In this document: piece by piece, positions 51,478 to 61,706 of the stretch
Layout of the letters: the number at the start of each line of letters is the position of its first letter
Position numbering within the stretch: the first letter of the stretch is position 1
DNA from: Chloroflexota bacterium
GTDB taxonomy: Bacteria > Chloroflexota > Anaerolineae > Aggregatilineales > Phototrophicaceae
Direction: 5' to 3'
Length of the DNA: 64,000 nt
Assembly: GCA_014338005.1 (NCBI GenBank)
Contig: QUBZ01000005.1
Location: 1-64,000, forward strand
Notes under the pieces: model-generated
The model's database searches: none
What the model saw: only the letters and a program-made list of their open reading frames with translations
What the model was told of the DNA's origin: nothing
Position numbers and translations under genes: made by a program

Positions 51478-53004
51478 ATGATACGCCGATTGAACCACCG
51501 AACCACCGAACTGCTGTTGTTTTTTATACTGCTTGTCGCTTATGTGTACGTGCTGCCGCGTTGGGCGGAGTGGAGTCAGAATTCGCGCCTGAATCTGACG
51601 CTGGCGATTGTAGATCAAGGCACGCTGCGGATTGACGATTATTACCAGAACACCGGCGATTATGCGAAATTCGAGGGGCATTATTACACCGATAAAGCGC
51701 CGGGGCCTTCTTTCCTGGGCGTGCCGGTGTATGCGGTCGTGCGCCCGCTTTTGCAGTCGGCGCCGGCGCAAAGCCTGCTGGAGCGCATTTCCAGCAGTTC
51801 CGCCTTCAGTGATACGCTGAACGAAGAAGGAACGGGGCTGCAAAAGGATAAAATTTACCACGCGGCGGTTTTAACCATCGTCACGTTTTTTGTCAGCGCG
51901 CTACCGACGGCGGCGCTGGCTGTGCTGCTGTTCCGCTTTTTTACGCAGATCGGCGTGGGGGCGGGCTGGAGCGCGAGCGCGGCGCTGATTTATGGCCTGG
52001 CGACCCCGGCTTTCACTTACGGCGCGGCGCTGTTCAGCCACCAGTTATGCGCGTTTTTGCTGTTCGGCGCGTTTTATATCGGTTTCCAGATTCGGCGCGG
52101 CACGCTGTCGCCGCGCTGGGTGCTGGCCGCCGGTTTTATGCTGGCTTATTCGCTCATTTCAGAATATCCCACCTTTTTGATCGCGGCGGGGGTGTTCCTG
52201 TACATCGTATACGTGCTGTTCACACAGGCCGACCGCCGCGCCCGGCGCTGGGTGATTGGCTTCGTGCTGGCCGGTTTGCCGCCCGGCCTGCTGTTGATGG
52301 CTTATAACTATGCCATCTTCCGCACGCCGCTGCCGGTCGGCTACCAGTATTCCGAACTGTATACCGATCTGCACAGCACCGGATTTTTGAGCCTGACGAG
52401 TCCCCATTTTGACGCGCTGTGGGGCATCAGCTTCAGCACCTATCGCGGTCTGTTTTTCGTCGCGCCGGTGCTGCTGCTGGGGGTTTACGGCCTGTGGCTG
52501 GGCTGGCGGGAGCGCGAGCGGCGCGCCGAATGGACGGTTTGTATCTGGGCGGTTGTGTCCTTCTTCCTGTTTAACGGCTCGTCGGTGATGTGGGAGGGCG
52601 GGTTTTCGGTCGGCCCGCGCTACCTGGTGCCGATGCTGCCCTTTCTGGCTGCCGGCCTGGGCGCTTTCGCCCGGCGGTGGGGCGCGGCGCTGCTGGCGCG
52701 CGCGCTGACGGCGCTGCTGACGGTCTGGTCGGTTTTTGTGGTGTGGGCGGAAACCATCGGCGGGCAGAATTACCCCGGCTGGAATACCAACCCGCTGTTT
52801 GAATATTCCCTGCCGAACCTGGCCGCCGGGGATGTCGCCCGCAACCTGGGTATGGTGATCGGCCTGCGTGGGCTGGTGAGTATGCTGCCGCTGGCGGCGG
52901 CGCTGCTGATTTTAATCGGTCTGCTGGCCTGGAATCTGCGCGCGGCGCGCCAGGCAGCAGATACGCCGGCGGGTGAAGTCGAACCCCAGAGGAGAACTGC
53001 ATGA
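51478..53004 (+). CDS. Multi-pass membrane protein, GT-C-like
   Basis: A 508-residue protein with about 10-12 hydrophobic segments. A large outside loop after the first segment (about 45-115) contains YTDKAPGPS, resembling the acidic loop of GT-C glycosyltransferases, and there is a late FSVGPRYLVPMLPFLAAG segment also found in this fold. An N-terminal ATTGAACCACCGAACCACC direct repeat covers the first codons. It is translationally coupled to the next gene (ATG overlaps the stop by four bases). The pair may transfer sugars from polyprenyl-phosphate donors. Confidence 0.72.
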   Translation: MIRRLNHRTTELLLFFILLVAYVYVLPRWAEWSQNSRLNLTLAIVDQGTLRIDDYYQNTGDYAKFEGHYYTDKAPGPSFLGVPVYAVVRPLLQSAPAQSLLERISSSSAFSDTLNEEGTGLQKDKIYHAAVLTIVTFFVSALPTAALAVLLFRFFTQIGVGAGWSASAALIYGLATPAFTYGAALFSHQLCAFLLFGAFYIGFQIRRGTLSPRWVLAAGFMLAYSLISEYPTFLIAAGVFLYIVYVLFTQADRRARRWVIGFVLAGLPPGLLLMAYNYAIFRTPLPVGYQYSELYTDLHSTGFLSLTSPHFDALWGISFSTYRGLFFVAPVLLLGVYGLWLGWRERERRAEWTVCIWAVVSFFLFNGSSVMWEGGFSVGPRYLVPMLPFLAAGLGAFARRWGAALLARALTALLTVWSVFVVWAETIGGQNYPGWNTNPLFEYSLPNLAAGDVARNLGMVIGLRGLVSMLPLAAALLILIGLLAWNLRAARQAADTPAGEVEPQRRTA

Positions 53005-54488
53005 TGTCGCTGCGTCGTTCCGATTGGCTGCCGGCGGTGGGGCTGGCCGCGCTGGCGCTGCTTTTGCGCCTGCCGTTCCTCAGCCAGTATCTGTATCACT
53101 GGGATTCGGTGAATTTTGCGCTCAGCCTGAACCATTATGACGTGCGGCTGCACCAGCCGCATCCACCGGGTTATTTTCTGTACTCGCTGCTCGGCAGCGG
53201 CATCAACGCGGTGGTGAACAACCCGAATATCAGCCTCAGCCTCATCAGCCTGATCGGCGGCGTACTGGGGGTGGTGGCGCTGTACTGGTTGGGGAAGGCG
53301 ATGTTTGGCCGGGAAGTGGGCATCATCGCCGCGCTGCTGGCCGTAACCAGCCCGATGCACTGGTTTTACAGTGAGATCGCGCTTTCTTATGCGCTGGAAT
53401 TTTTCCTGGTGACGCTGATCGCCGGCCTGTGTTACCTGCAATGGTCGGGCAGCCGGCGGCTGTGGCCCTGGCTGGCGCTGCTGCTGGCGGCGGCGGGCGG
53501 TGTGCGGCAGAACGATCTGGTCTTTTTGCTGCCGCTGTGGCTGGTCAGCCTGTATCCGCTTGGCTGGCGGGAACGAATCGGCAGTGTAGTCATTTTGGGC
53601 GTGGGCGTGCTGGTCTGGTTCGTCCCGATGGCGGCGCTTTCGGGCGGGTTGGGCGAGTATCTGGCGGCGGTTCGCGGGGCGAGCGAGGAAATCGGCCAGG
53701 CTTCGGTGCTGGTTTCGTTCAACGAACTGGCGCTGAACGTGGGGCGTATGGTCATTTACCTGAGCTACAGCATCCTGTTGGGAATCGTGCCGCTGCTGTG
53801 GGGCGCGTGGCGGGCGGCACGCCATCCGCGCGCGCTGCTGGCCGACAAACGCGCCTGGGTGATCGTCCTGTGGACTGCTCCGGCGTTCGCATTTTACATC
53901 GTGGTGCATCTGCGGCAGCACGGCCACGTGTTCACCTTTTTACCGGCCATCTACCTGCTCATCGCGCTGTCTATCGCCGACCTGGCCCGCCAGATGGGGC
54001 GCGAACGCTGGCAGCGGGCGGCAGCCGGGGTGACGGCGGTGGTGGCCGCCGCCGCCGGGCTGTTTTTCCTGATGTCTCCGCCCGCGCTGCTGGGTATGAA
54101 ACAGGTGGCGCTGCAAACCCCCAGCCGCGCGACCATTGCCGCGCGCGATACCTTCCTGGGCGAGCGAGTGACGGCCATCCGCGACACCTTCGACCCGGCG
54201 ACGACCATCGTACTGGGCGATTCGATCAACTTCCGTCACCCGGATTTTTATTTTGCCGATTTTCAGAAGGCCGAATCGTCCGAAGCGGCAGTTTTGCGCG
54301 TGCCGGAAAACGTTCGCGCGGTGGTGCTGCTGGGGGATGACATCCTGCCGCAGCTCACCGCCGAAACCGGCGCGTCGTTCCTGACGCTGCCGAACGGCGA
54401 TACCCTGCGATATGTGTCCTCGGATGATGGAGACGGCTTAAACCGGCTGCTAATGGCCGGGCTGAACACCGAACCGCCGGGCGGCTGA
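53001..54488 (+). CDS. Multi-pass membrane glycosyltransferase, GT-C-like
   Basis: A 495-residue protein of about 10-12 hydrophobic segments. After the first segment a HWDSVNFALSLNHYDV loop and HQPHPPGYFLYSLLG supply the acidic and histidine-rich signature of ArnT/PMT-type enzymes. ALEFFLVTLIAGLCYL is a membrane segment and VRQNDLVFLLPL is a later loop. The C-terminal ~120 residues are a soluble outer domain. AGAGGAG precedes the start, which overlaps the upstream stop (ATGA). The acceptor is unknown. Confidence 0.8.
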   Translation: MMSLRRSDWLPAVGLAALALLLRLPFLSQYLYHWDSVNFALSLNHYDVRLHQPHPPGYFLYSLLGSGINAVVNNPNISLSLISLIGGVLGVVALYWLGKAMFGREVGIIAALLAVTSPMHWFYSEIALSYALEFFLVTLIAGLCYLQWSGSRRLWPWLALLLAAAGGVRQNDLVFLLPLWLVSLYPLGWRERIGSVVILGVGVLVWFVPMAALSGGLGEYLAAVRGASEEIGQASVLVSFNELALNVGRMVIYLSYSILLGIVPLLWGAWRAARHPRALLADKRAWVIVLWTAPAFAFYIVVHLRQHGHVFTFLPAIYLLIALSIADLARQMGRERWQRAAAGVTAVVAAAAGLFFLMSPPALLGMKQVALQTPSRATIAARDTFLGERVTAIRDTFDPATTIVLGDSINFRHPDFYFADFQKAESSEAAVLRVPENVRAVVLLGDDILPQLTAETGASFLTLPNGDTLRYVSSDDGDGLNRLLMAGLNTEPPGG

Positions 54489-54511
54489 TTCCGGCGGTCG
54501 GCGCGGGCGGA

Positions 54512-56038
54512 TCACCGGCTGTTGTTGTTGATCGGCACGGTAAAGACGAACCGCGCGCCGTGTTCGGGAGCTTTTTCATAGTGGATTTCGCCGCCGTGCG
54601 CGCGCACCATACGGTTGACGATCGCCAGGCCGAGGCCCGTTCCGCGCGGCTTGCCATGCGTAAAACCCGGTTCAAAAATGGCCGAAACGATATGTTCCGG
54701 GATGCCCGGCCCGTCATCAGTTATGCTGAAACGGATGGCACTGCCGTCGGCCTCGGCGCTGATTTCCACCTGCGAGCCGCCGTTGGTTTCGATGGCGTCA
54801 ATCGAATTGTTGACGAGGTTCTGGAAAACCCGCACGAAACGCGGGCGGTCTACGTTGATGGTAAAACCGCGCGCCGCTTCGTAGTTCATAAGGATTTTAA
54901 CCGGCTGTTCCAGCCCTGGCGGGTTGAGCAAATCGGCCACCTGTTCCATGATGTCGTCCACGCGGACGGGCGATTTTTTCACGTTTTCGTCGCCCTGGAT
55001 GTAGTCCAGGATTTCCTGCGCCATAGCTGAAAAAACGGTCACGTATTTGATAATCTGCCCGGCGTACTGGTAGCGTTCCTCGAAGGTGACATCTTCTTCC
55101 TGAAGGATGCCGGCATAACCCATGACGTTGTTCAGGGGGTTACGCATGTCGTGTACCAGGCTGCCGACGGTCTGGCCGATGATGCTTAACCGTTCGGCGC
55201 GGCTGAGCTGGTCGCGGGCGGCCTGGAGTTCGGCCAGGGCGGCCTCAAGCTGCGCGTTGCGCTGGGCGCGTTCCGCCAGCAGGCGGACGGCGTAAATAAA
55301 AAGCGAGGTATTCTGCGCCAGCGCCGTCAGCAGATTAACATCATTGGCTTTAAAAGTTTTGTTTTCGGCCTCGTACAGCAGCACCAGGATGCCCAGCAGT
55401 TGGTCGTCGTACCGCAGGGGCGCGCAGATGATCTTTTCGGCGTCGAAAAGCTGAGCGTCTTCGTAAGCGTAAAGCGTACTGAGCGCCAGTTCATGCACGC
55501 GGCCCTGCCAGAAGTCCGGCGGAAACTGGTCGCCAAAATAACTGACGGGGATGAGGGTGGACTGCCGGGAGTCCCAGCTGTAGATGATGCCGGCATCGGC
55601 TTGGATGATGCGGTTGGTTTCCAGCAGGACGCTTTTAAAAATTTCTTCCTGCGGCGCGCCCTGGACAAAACTGTCGCCCAGGCCATAGATAAGGTTAAGC
55701 TCATCGTAACGCGCCAGCACTTCCTCGGCCAACTGCTGCCGCCGCCAGATTTCCGTCGCCATCTGCGATAAATATGCGGCCAGAAAAGCCGCAGCCGGCG
55801 CGGCAGACGCAGCCGGGGCGGCGGCATAAATCAACACCTGTCCCATCTCTTGATGATCTACCCGGATGGCCGCCTGGGCGACACACGGATGGTCAGACGG
55901 GTTTCCGTAATAAATGTCCCCTTGAGCATCGGCGATGACAATGCTGCCGACTGCGCCGGCAAAATTCTCGAAGGAAGGGATGACATCCTCCAGAACCGAT
56001 AGCGGTAGAGTTGTATTCAGATGGGTTTTCCCCAACAC
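54512..56038 (-). CDS. Cytoplasmic histidine kinase with GAF domain
   Basis: A 508-residue kinase. The first ~90 residues are an unrecognised small domain. GAF covers about 120-260, then a coiled linker and HisKA with H296 in LVHDMRNPLNNVMGY. The ATPase domain has LVNNSIDAIETNGG, DDGPGIPEH and GTGLGLAIVNRMVRAHGG. It lacks membrane segments. The single-domain response regulator at 56115 lies 76 bases upstream on the same strand, so the two probably share a transcript. The signal is unknown. Confidence 0.92.
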   Translation of the reverse strand: MLGKTHLNTTLPLSVLEDVIPSFENFAGAVGSIVIADAQGDIYYGNPSDHPCVAQAAIRVDHQEMGQVLIYAAAPAASAAPAAAFLAAYLSQMATEIWRRQQLAEEVLARYDELNLIYGLGDSFVQGAPQEEIFKSVLLETNRIIQADAGIIYSWDSRQSTLIPVSYFGDQFPPDFWQGRVHELALSTLYAYEDAQLFDAEKIICAPLRYDDQLLGILVLLYEAENKTFKANDVNLLTALAQNTSLFIYAVRLLAERAQRNAQLEAALAELQAARDQLSRAERLSIIGQTVGSLVHDMRNPLNNVMGYAGILQEEDVTFEERYQYAGQIIKYVTVFSAMAQEILDYIQGDENVKKSPVRVDDIMEQVADLLNPPGLEQPVKILMNYEAARGFTINVDRPRFVRVFQNLVNNSIDAIETNGGSQVEISAEADGSAIRFSITDDGPGIPEHIVSAIFEPGFTHGKPRGTGLGLAIVNRMVRAHGGEIHYEKAPEHGARFVFTVPINNNSR

Positions 56039-56114
56039 GGCTTTTCCTCTGTCATGCTGATCGGCAGGCTATTATTGATTGTATAACAAGTCGCGCAGCG
56101 GCACAATCCGCGCT

Positions 56115-56513
56115 CTACAGCCCCCACAGCCTGGAAAGCTGGTCGGTCAGGCCGGATGGGTTGAACGGTTTGGTCATGAAGTCGTTCGCGCCGATCTCCC
56201 GCGCCCGCTGGCGGTCGTTTCTATTACCGCGCGCAGTCAAAATGATGATATAAGGGTCATAGTTGGGAATCTGCCGCACGCACTGACAGACATCATAACC
56301 GTTCATTTTGGGCAGCAGCACATCCAGCAAAATCAGGTCGGGGTGTTCGCGGCGGGCGATCTCCAGCGCCTCCTCGCCGTCTTCTGCAAGCAAAATATGC
56401 AGGGAGGATAAGCGCATTCGTTCGATGATGTGCGTCAGCAGCACGCGCGTCATATCCTCATCATCCACGATGAGGACTTTTCGATGTTTACCATCCGGGT
56501 TGGTTTGGAGCAT
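56115..56513 (-). CDS. Single-domain response regulator
   Basis: A 132-residue receiver with D17/D18, phosphoacceptor D64, T93 and K115 intact and no output domain. It is the first gene upstream of the GAF kinase at 54512. Single-domain receivers act by protein contact (CheY-like) or as phosphate relays, so this pair may not control transcription directly. Confidence 0.93.
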   Translation of the reverse strand: MLQTNPDGKHRKVLIVDDEDMTRVLLTHIIERMRLSSLHILLAEDGEEALEIARREHPDLILLDVLLPKMNGYDVCQCVRQIPNYDPYIIILTARGNRNDRQRAREIGANDFMTKPFNPSGLTDQLSRLWGL

Positions 56514-56621
56514 GGCTGGCCTATTGTTGGTTAACCTGGATATTAGTATGCTTTTTCACACAGCTTGTTTATCATTATATGCCGGAATCGGGAAATAGAC
56601 CTAAAAGGTTTGTGTTAAAAC

Positions 56622-56655
56622 AAAAATAAAAAGGCACGGTTTTTTGCCGTGCCTT
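56622..56655 (-). terminator. Terminator of icd
   Basis: Minus strand: AAGGCACGG (56655-56647) pairs with CCGTGCCTT (56639-56631) around a short loop, followed by a T-rich run (TTTATTTTTG). It lies about 20 bases after the icd stop. Confidence 0.88.
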
Positions 56656-56676
56656 GAAGCGGCGCGCGATGCGCTT

Positions 56677-57924
56677 TTAAGCCATGTTGCGGATGATGGC
56701 GGTCGCAAACTCGCTGGTTTTGACCTCAACGGCTCCGGCCATCTGGCGGGCGAAGTCGTAGGTAACGATCTTTTCATCGAGCGTCTTTTCGTAAGCGCGG
56801 GTGATGAGGTCGGCGGCTTCCTGCCAGCCGATATGTTCCAGCATCATCACACCGCTGAACAGCAGCGAACCAGGGTTCACCTTGTCCAGGTTGGAATATT
56901 TGGGCGCGGTGCCGTGCGTGGCTTCAAACATGGCGATGGTGTCGCCGATGTTCGCGCCGGGCGCGATACCCACGCCGCCAACCTCGGCGGCCAGCGCGTC
57001 GCTCAGGTAGTCGCCGTTGAGGTTGGGTGTGGCGATCACGTCGAATTCTGACGGGCGCAGCAGCATCTTCTGGAACATGATGTCAGCGATAACATCCTGG
57101 ACAAGGATTTTGCCTTCTGGGACTTTGCCGCCGTGTTTGGCCTCGACTTCCGCCCAAGTGATAGTTTGATCCGGGAACTCCTCGGCGGCGACTTCGTAGC
57201 CCCATTTCTGGAAAGCGCCTTCGGTGAACTTCTGGATGTTACCTTTGTGCATGAAGGTGACGCTTTTACGCCCGCGCTGGAGGGCGTAGCGGATGGCGGC
57301 GCGCACCAGCCGTTTGGTGCCAAAGGCGCTGATCGGTTTGATGCCCAGGCCGGCCCCCTCGAAAAATTCCGCGCCCATTTCTTCCCGCAAAAAGCGCGCG
57401 AGTCTGGCATTTTCCGGCGTCCCGGCCTCGTATTCGATGCCGGCGTACACGTCTTCGGTGTTTTCGCGGAAGATCACCACATCCACTTCTTCGGGGTGTT
57501 TGAGCGGGCTGGGAACACCGCGATACCAGCGCACCGGGCGGACGCAGCTGTACAGGTCAAGCACCTGGCGGATGGTGACGTTAAGGCTGCGGAAACCGCC
57601 GCCGACCGGGGTCGTCAGCGGGCCTTTAATGCCGATCAGGAACTCGCGCATGGCCTCGAAGGTTTCTTCCGGCATGTAGCTGCCGTCATACACCGAAGCG
57701 GCTTTTTCCCCGGCGTAAATTTCCATCCAGGCAATCCGGCGGCTACCGTTATAGGCTTTTTCGACGGCGGCATCCCAGATGCGTTTGCTGGCCTTCATGA
57801 TGTCCGGGCCGATTCCATCCCCTTCGATGAAGCAGATGATAGGATTATCCGGCACGTTCAGGCGGCCATCCTGAGCCGTGATTTTTTGTCCGTCCAGCGG
57901 GACAACTACCTTCTCGTAAGTCAT
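56677..57924 (-). CDS. icd: NADP-dependent isocitrate dehydrogenase
   Basis: A 415-residue TCA-cycle enzyme: isocitrate to 2-oxoglutarate. It aligns closely with E. coli Icd, including GDGIGPDIM, the substrate-binding [10 protein letters not shown] with the serine at residue 113 as in E. coli, ENTEDVYAG and HGTAPKY with the Lys-Tyr pair typical of NADP preference. The final [11 protein letters not shown] also matches. The ATG at 57924 follows AGGAG; the long in-frame extension is spurious. It stands alone with its own terminator. Confidence 0.96.
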   Translation of the reverse strand: MTYEKVVVPLDGQKITAQDGRLNVPDNPIICFIEGDGIGPDIMKASKRIWDAAVEKAYNGSRRIAWMEIYAGEKAASVYDGSYMPEETFEAMREFLIGIKGPLTTPVGGGFRSLNVTIRQVLDLYSCVRPVRWYRGVPSPLKHPEEVDVVIFRENTEDVYAGIEYEAGTPENARLARFLREEMGAEFFEGAGLGIKPISAFGTKRLVRAAIRYALQRGRKSVTFMHKGNIQKFTEGAFQKWGYEVAAEEFPDQTITWAEVEAKHGGKVPEGKILVQDVIADIMFQKMLLRPSEFDVIATPNLNGDYLSDALAAEVGGVGIAPGANIGDTIAMFEATHGTAPKYSNLDKVNPGSLLFSGVMMLEHIGWQEAADLITRAYEKTLDEKIVTYDFARQMAGAVEVKTSEFATAIIRNMA

Positions 57925-58076
57925 AAATCCGCGATCTCCTGAAATGTGCGAGGTTTGACCGTAATTATACGCCTTCAACCCGCTTATGACCATAGACGGC
58001 AGGCCGGAAATTTGTCGGGAGTCCGGCGCGGGTGCTAAACTACAGGCTGAGGAGCAGCGCGCTGGGAGGAACAACA

Positions 58077-59156
58077 ATGGGTTCCGCGATTATTGAGGTC
58101 GGTCTTGGCCTGGTTTTGACCTATTTTGTGTTAAGCGTGGTGGTAACGCAGATCAATAATCTCATCATCAATGGCTTGAATCTGCGGGCGGAAAATTTGC
58201 GCGCCTGGTTTCACCGGACGATCACCGATGATTTTGTGCGCTATGAGGTGCTGGCGCATCCGATGATTAATATGGCGGAGACGCAGTCCGCGCTCAAACG
58301 GCCCAGCCGTCTGCGGCGGATACTGAATGGTCTGAAGCGCCGGATGGTCGGGCTGCTGATTCCGGGGGCGGAGCAGCATTATTCCACCACCGATGTTTCG
58401 TATGTTTCGCCCGGCGTGCTGACCAATGTGCTGGTGAACCTGTTCATTGAGGACAAAGAGGCGCTGGTCGAACTTTCTGACGAAGACAAGGTGAAGGCGC
58501 TCATCGCAGCCATGAAAGACCGGATCGAGGATACGCCGCTGGAGCAAACCCTGGAAACCGTGCTGGCGACGGCGCGATCTTTACAGGACGCGGAAGCCAA
58601 ATTGGCCGCCTGGTTCGATAATGCCATGAGCAACCTCAGCAACTTGTTCAAGCGGCGGGTGCAGTTCATCTCGTTTGTGGTCGGGATGCTGGTTTCAATT
58701 GCCTTGAACGTGGACACCCTGCATCTGGCACGAACGCTGTGGAATGACCCGGCCATGCGCGAAACGGTGGTTTTCGCGGCGGAAAACGCAGCCCGGGGGC
58801 AGCTGGTGGAGATGGCGCAGGCCGACGGTGAGGCTTCGGCGGACATTCAGCGCCTGCGCGACACGGTGCAGACCTTCCTTGACCTGCGGCTGCCGATTGG
58901 TTGGGAGGTGAACCCATCCGACCAGGCGGTTGCCCTGGGCAGCCCACGAAATGCGGCCAACTTCTCACCGGTGGTCAACCCGGAGGGGTGGCTGGGCTTC
59001 CTGGTTCTCAAGCTGGCGGGGTGGCTTATCACGTCCTTCGCCATCATGCAGGGGTCGGACTTCTGGTTTAACCTGCTGGGACGGCTGACTTCGGCACGGG
59101 CGGCCATCGCCAAAGCCCCGGAGTCCGGGCAGCCTGCTTTCGGCGGGCAGGGGTAG
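58077..59156 (+). CDS. Membrane protein of unknown function
   Basis: A 359-residue protein with an N-terminal hydrophobic segment (about 5-25), a large polar, helical middle region, a second segment near 195-212 and a third near 310-330. It may be anchored at both ends with the middle inside. No catalytic motif is visible. The ATG at 58077 follows GGGAGG; the 15 codons before it in frame are spurious. It is divergent from icd. Confidence 0.7.
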   Translation: MGSAIIEVGLGLVLTYFVLSVVVTQINNLIINGLNLRAENLRAWFHRTITDDFVRYEVLAHPMINMAETQSALKRPSRLRRILNGLKRRMVGLLIPGAEQHYSTTDVSYVSPGVLTNVLVNLFIEDKEALVELSDEDKVKALIAAMKDRIEDTPLEQTLETVLATARSLQDAEAKLAAWFDNAMSNLSNLFKRRVQFISFVVGMLVSIALNVDTLHLARTLWNDPAMRETVVFAAENAARGQLVEMAQADGEASADIQRLRDTVQTFLDLRLPIGWEVNPSDQAVALGSPRNAANFSPVVNPEGWLGFLVLKLAGWLITSFAIMQGSDFWFNLLGRLTSARAAIAKAPESGQPAFGGQG

Positions 59157-59164
59157 GCGGATAA

Positions 59165-59191
59165 ATGCCCCGCCGGCGCCCGACGGGGCAT
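59165..59191. terminator. Bidirectional hairpin between convergent genes
   Basis: ATGCCCCG (59165-59172) pairs with CGGGGCAT (59184-59191) around an 11-base loop. T runs are weak on both sides (ATTTAT on the minus strand), so termination strength is uncertain. Confidence 0.6.
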
Positions 59192-59199
59192 AATGGGCT

Positions 59200-60636
59200 T
59201 TATGTGATGACCTGGCTGCCCAGTTCGCTGCCCAGTTTCAGCAGCATGTCGCGGAATTCCGGCGTGCGCGCTTCGGCGTAAATCCGCAGCACCGGCTCGG
59301 TGCCGCTGGGCCGGATGAGCAGCCAGCTTTTATCGGCCAGATAAAACTTCACGCCGTCCAGGGTGTCCACACGGACGATGCTTTCGCCGCCGACCTGGGC
59401 CGGGGCAGCCGCCACCAGCCATTCGACCATCTGCTTTTTAGGGACGGGATGCGGCAGGCGCGCATCAATACGGCCATAGTGCGCCGGGCCATGGTTGGCC
59501 TGCAAGTCCGCGACGATTTCGTGCAGAGGCGCGTCGTTGGCGGCCATAACCTCCAGCAGCAGCAGCCCCATCAGGATGCCGTCGCCTTCGGGGATGTGGC
59601 CGCGAATGCTGATGCCGCCGCTTTCCTCGCCGCCGATGAGGACATCGTTCTGCATCATCAGGTCGGCGATGTAGTTGAAGCCGACCGGCGTTTCATGCAC
59701 CTTCATGCCGCATTTCTGGGCCAGGCTGTCAATCATAAAAGTGGTGGACACGGTTTTGACCACTTCGCCGCACTGCTGGCGATTTTCGACCAGATGCCGC
59801 AGCACCAGCGCGAAAATGTGGTGCGGGTCAATGAAGCTGCCCAGCGCGTCCACCGCGCCGATGCGGTCGGCGTCGCCGTCGGTCGCCAGCCCCACGTCGG
59901 CGTGCTGGCGCTGCACGGCGGCCACCAGGTCGTTGAGGTAGCGGGCAATCGGCTCCGGGTGGATGCCGCCGAAACCGGGGTTCAAAACACCGCGAATCTC
60001 GGTGATATGGCAGCGGGAACGCGACAGGATGCTGGTAAACGCGCCGCGCCCGGCCCCCCACATGGCATCGGCTACGATGTTTAACTCGCCCTGAGAGATC
60101 AAGTCCAGGTCTACCAGCGTGCCGAGGTGCTGGTAATACGTCCAGGAGGGGTCGAAACGCCGGATGAGGTCAAGATCAAGCGCCCGCTGAAAGTCCATCA
60201 TGTTGGGGCCGCGCGCCTCGCGCTCCATGATTTCCAGCTCTTTTTCGACCAGGGCGCACTGCTCGGCGTTGGCGCTGCCACCGTAGGAGGCTTTCAGTTT
60301 AAAACCGTTGTAGCGCGGCGGGTTGTGGCTGGCCGTGATGACGATGCCGGCGTCGGCGTTTTTTTCCTTGACATTGAAGGAGATGGCCGGGGTCGGGGCA
60401 TCGGTGCGGGTGAGCCATACGATGATGCCGTTGGCTGCCAGGACGCGGGCGGCGTCGGCGGCGAAACGGTCGGACAGAAAACGGGTATCGTAGCCGATCA
60501 CCACCTGCGGCGGGCCGCTGCCGGCGTGCTGTTTCAGCACCGAGTCGGCGACGGCCTGGGCGATCAGGCGCAGATTGGCAAAAGTGAAGGTATCGGCAAT
60601 GACTGCACGCCAGCCGTCGGTGCCAAAACGAATCAT
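59200..60636 (-). CDS. Phosphohexomutase (phosphoglucomutase/phosphomannomutase family)
   Basis: A 478-residue enzyme that moves phosphate between C1 and C6 of hexose phosphates. The phosphoserine loop is ITASHNPPRYNG, metal binding DGDADR, the sugar-binding loop GGEESGGISIRG, and phosphate binding RPSGTEPVLRIY. MIRFGTDGWRA opens the protein. It could supply glucose-1-phosphate to rmlA, although the gene is far away. It is followed 41 bases upstream on the same strand by the G1PDH-like gene at 60678. Glucose versus mannose preference is not decidable. Confidence 0.94.
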   Translation of the reverse strand: MIRFGTDGWRAVIADTFTFANLRLIAQAVADSVLKQHAGSGPPQVVIGYDTRFLSDRFAADAARVLAANGIIVWLTRTDAPTPAISFNVKEKNADAGIVITASHNPPRYNGFKLKASYGGSANAEQCALVEKELEIMEREARGPNMMDFQRALDLDLIRRFDPSWTYYQHLGTLVDLDLISQGELNIVADAMWGAGRGAFTSILSRSRCHITEIRGVLNPGFGGIHPEPIARYLNDLVAAVQRQHADVGLATDGDADRIGAVDALGSFIDPHHIFALVLRHLVENRQQCGEVVKTVSTTFMIDSLAQKCGMKVHETPVGFNYIADLMMQNDVLIGGEESGGISIRGHIPEGDGILMGLLLLEVMAANDAPLHEIVADLQANHGPAHYGRIDARLPHPVPKKQMVEWLVAAAPAQVGGESIVRVDTLDGVKFYLADKSWLLIRPSGTEPVLRIYAEARTPEFRDMLLKLGSELGSQVIT

Positions 60637-60677
60637 CGAAAATGTATCCTTTTCAACTTGTTTAACGTCAACGCTGG

Positions 60678-61706
60678 TTACATGCGCCGTCCGACGGCCT
60701 CCAGGCCGGTTCTCGCCAGCAGGTCGGCAATCTGGGTTGGGCTGGTATCCAGGTCATTGAGAATGCTGTAGGGCAGTTTGTGCAGGCGCACATATTCCGG
60801 CAGCCGGTAAAGCGTTTCCGCGATGTCATCCGGGGCAAGCTGCCCCAGACGGATGCCGGCGGACTGAATCGTATCGCGGATTGGCGCCACATCCTGACCG
60901 TGCAGCGCCGCCGCGATCAGAATGCCCGGCCCGACCAGATCGGCATACGGCACACCATGCCCCCTGGAAACCCGGCGTTCGATGGCATAGGCAAAATACT
61001 GCTCGCTGCCTTCCTGCGGGCGGTTATGGCCGAGCTGGTTGGTGAGCTGCACTTCCAGGCACATCAAATCCAGCAAGTTGGTGAGCGCGTCCACGCGGCC
61101 CTGGCCGACGCCGGCGGCGATTTTGAACGCCTGCTGCGCGATGCCCGCTGCCAGACCTGCCGCCCAGGGTTGAAAGCGCGTTTCCGGCGTGTTCTGGTTG
61201 CGTTCGGCGGCGTAGCGCCAGTCCAGCAGGCCGGTGACGATGCTCAACAGCTCGCAAATGCCTGTGCCGCGCAGGTGCGGAGGCGCATTACGAATGATCT
61301 CCCAGTCCAGGATGACTTTTTCCGCCGGCCCGGTGGTGACGTACCGCACCGTGCCTTCCTCGCGCACGGCCACCAGTGCCGTGAAAAAACCATCCACACT
61401 GAGGGCGGTGGGGATGAGAACAACCGGCAGTTTATTCGCCCAACCGACGAATTTGGCGGCGTCGCAGGCCAGGCCGCCGCCCACGCCGTAGATGACTTCG
61501 ACCTGCTTCGGCAGGCTGTCGGCCAGCATCTTAAAAAATTCATGGTCGGCGGTGTGCGGCTCCGCCTGGATGACCAGCGGCAGATTCAGAAACGGCCCGG
61601 CCACCTGCCAAGATAGGCCGCCGGTGAGCAGGGCGGCGGGGCGGTTTTCCGTAATGCTGCTGATTTCACGGATTTCAATCTGGGGCAAGGGCCAGATTGT
61701 TTTCAT
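60678..61706 (-). CDS. Glycerol-1-phosphate dehydrogenase-like protein (AraM/Fe-ADH_2 family)
   Basis: A 342-residue protein of the family that includes archaeal G1P dehydrogenase and B. subtilis AraM. NAD-binding features are YGVGGGLACDAAKFVGW and VVLIPTALSVDGFFTALVAV. In characterised enzymes zinc is held by an Asp and two His, in the GxGD, GSEH and second His segments. Here the first is GICELLS (Glu), the second GSEQYFAYAIE (Gln), while HGVPYADL keeps a His. The change suggests altered metal use or a different reaction. It sits just upstream of the phosphohexomutase gene on the same strand. The ATG has a GGAG site. Confidence 0.85.
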   Translation of the reverse strand: MKTIWPLPQIEIREISSITENRPAALLTGGLSWQVAGPFLNLPLVIQAEPHTADHEFFKMLADSLPKQVEVIYGVGGGLACDAAKFVGWANKLPVVLIPTALSVDGFFTALVAVREEGTVRYVTTGPAEKVILDWEIIRNAPPHLRGTGICELLSIVTGLLDWRYAAERNQNTPETRFQPWAAGLAAGIAQQAFKIAAGVGQGRVDALTNLLDLMCLEVQLTNQLGHNRPQEGSEQYFAYAIERRVSRGHGVPYADLVGPGILIAAALHGQDVAPIRDTIQSAGIRLGQLAPDDIAETLYRLPEYVRLHKLPYSILNDLDTSPTQIADLLARTGLEAVGRRM

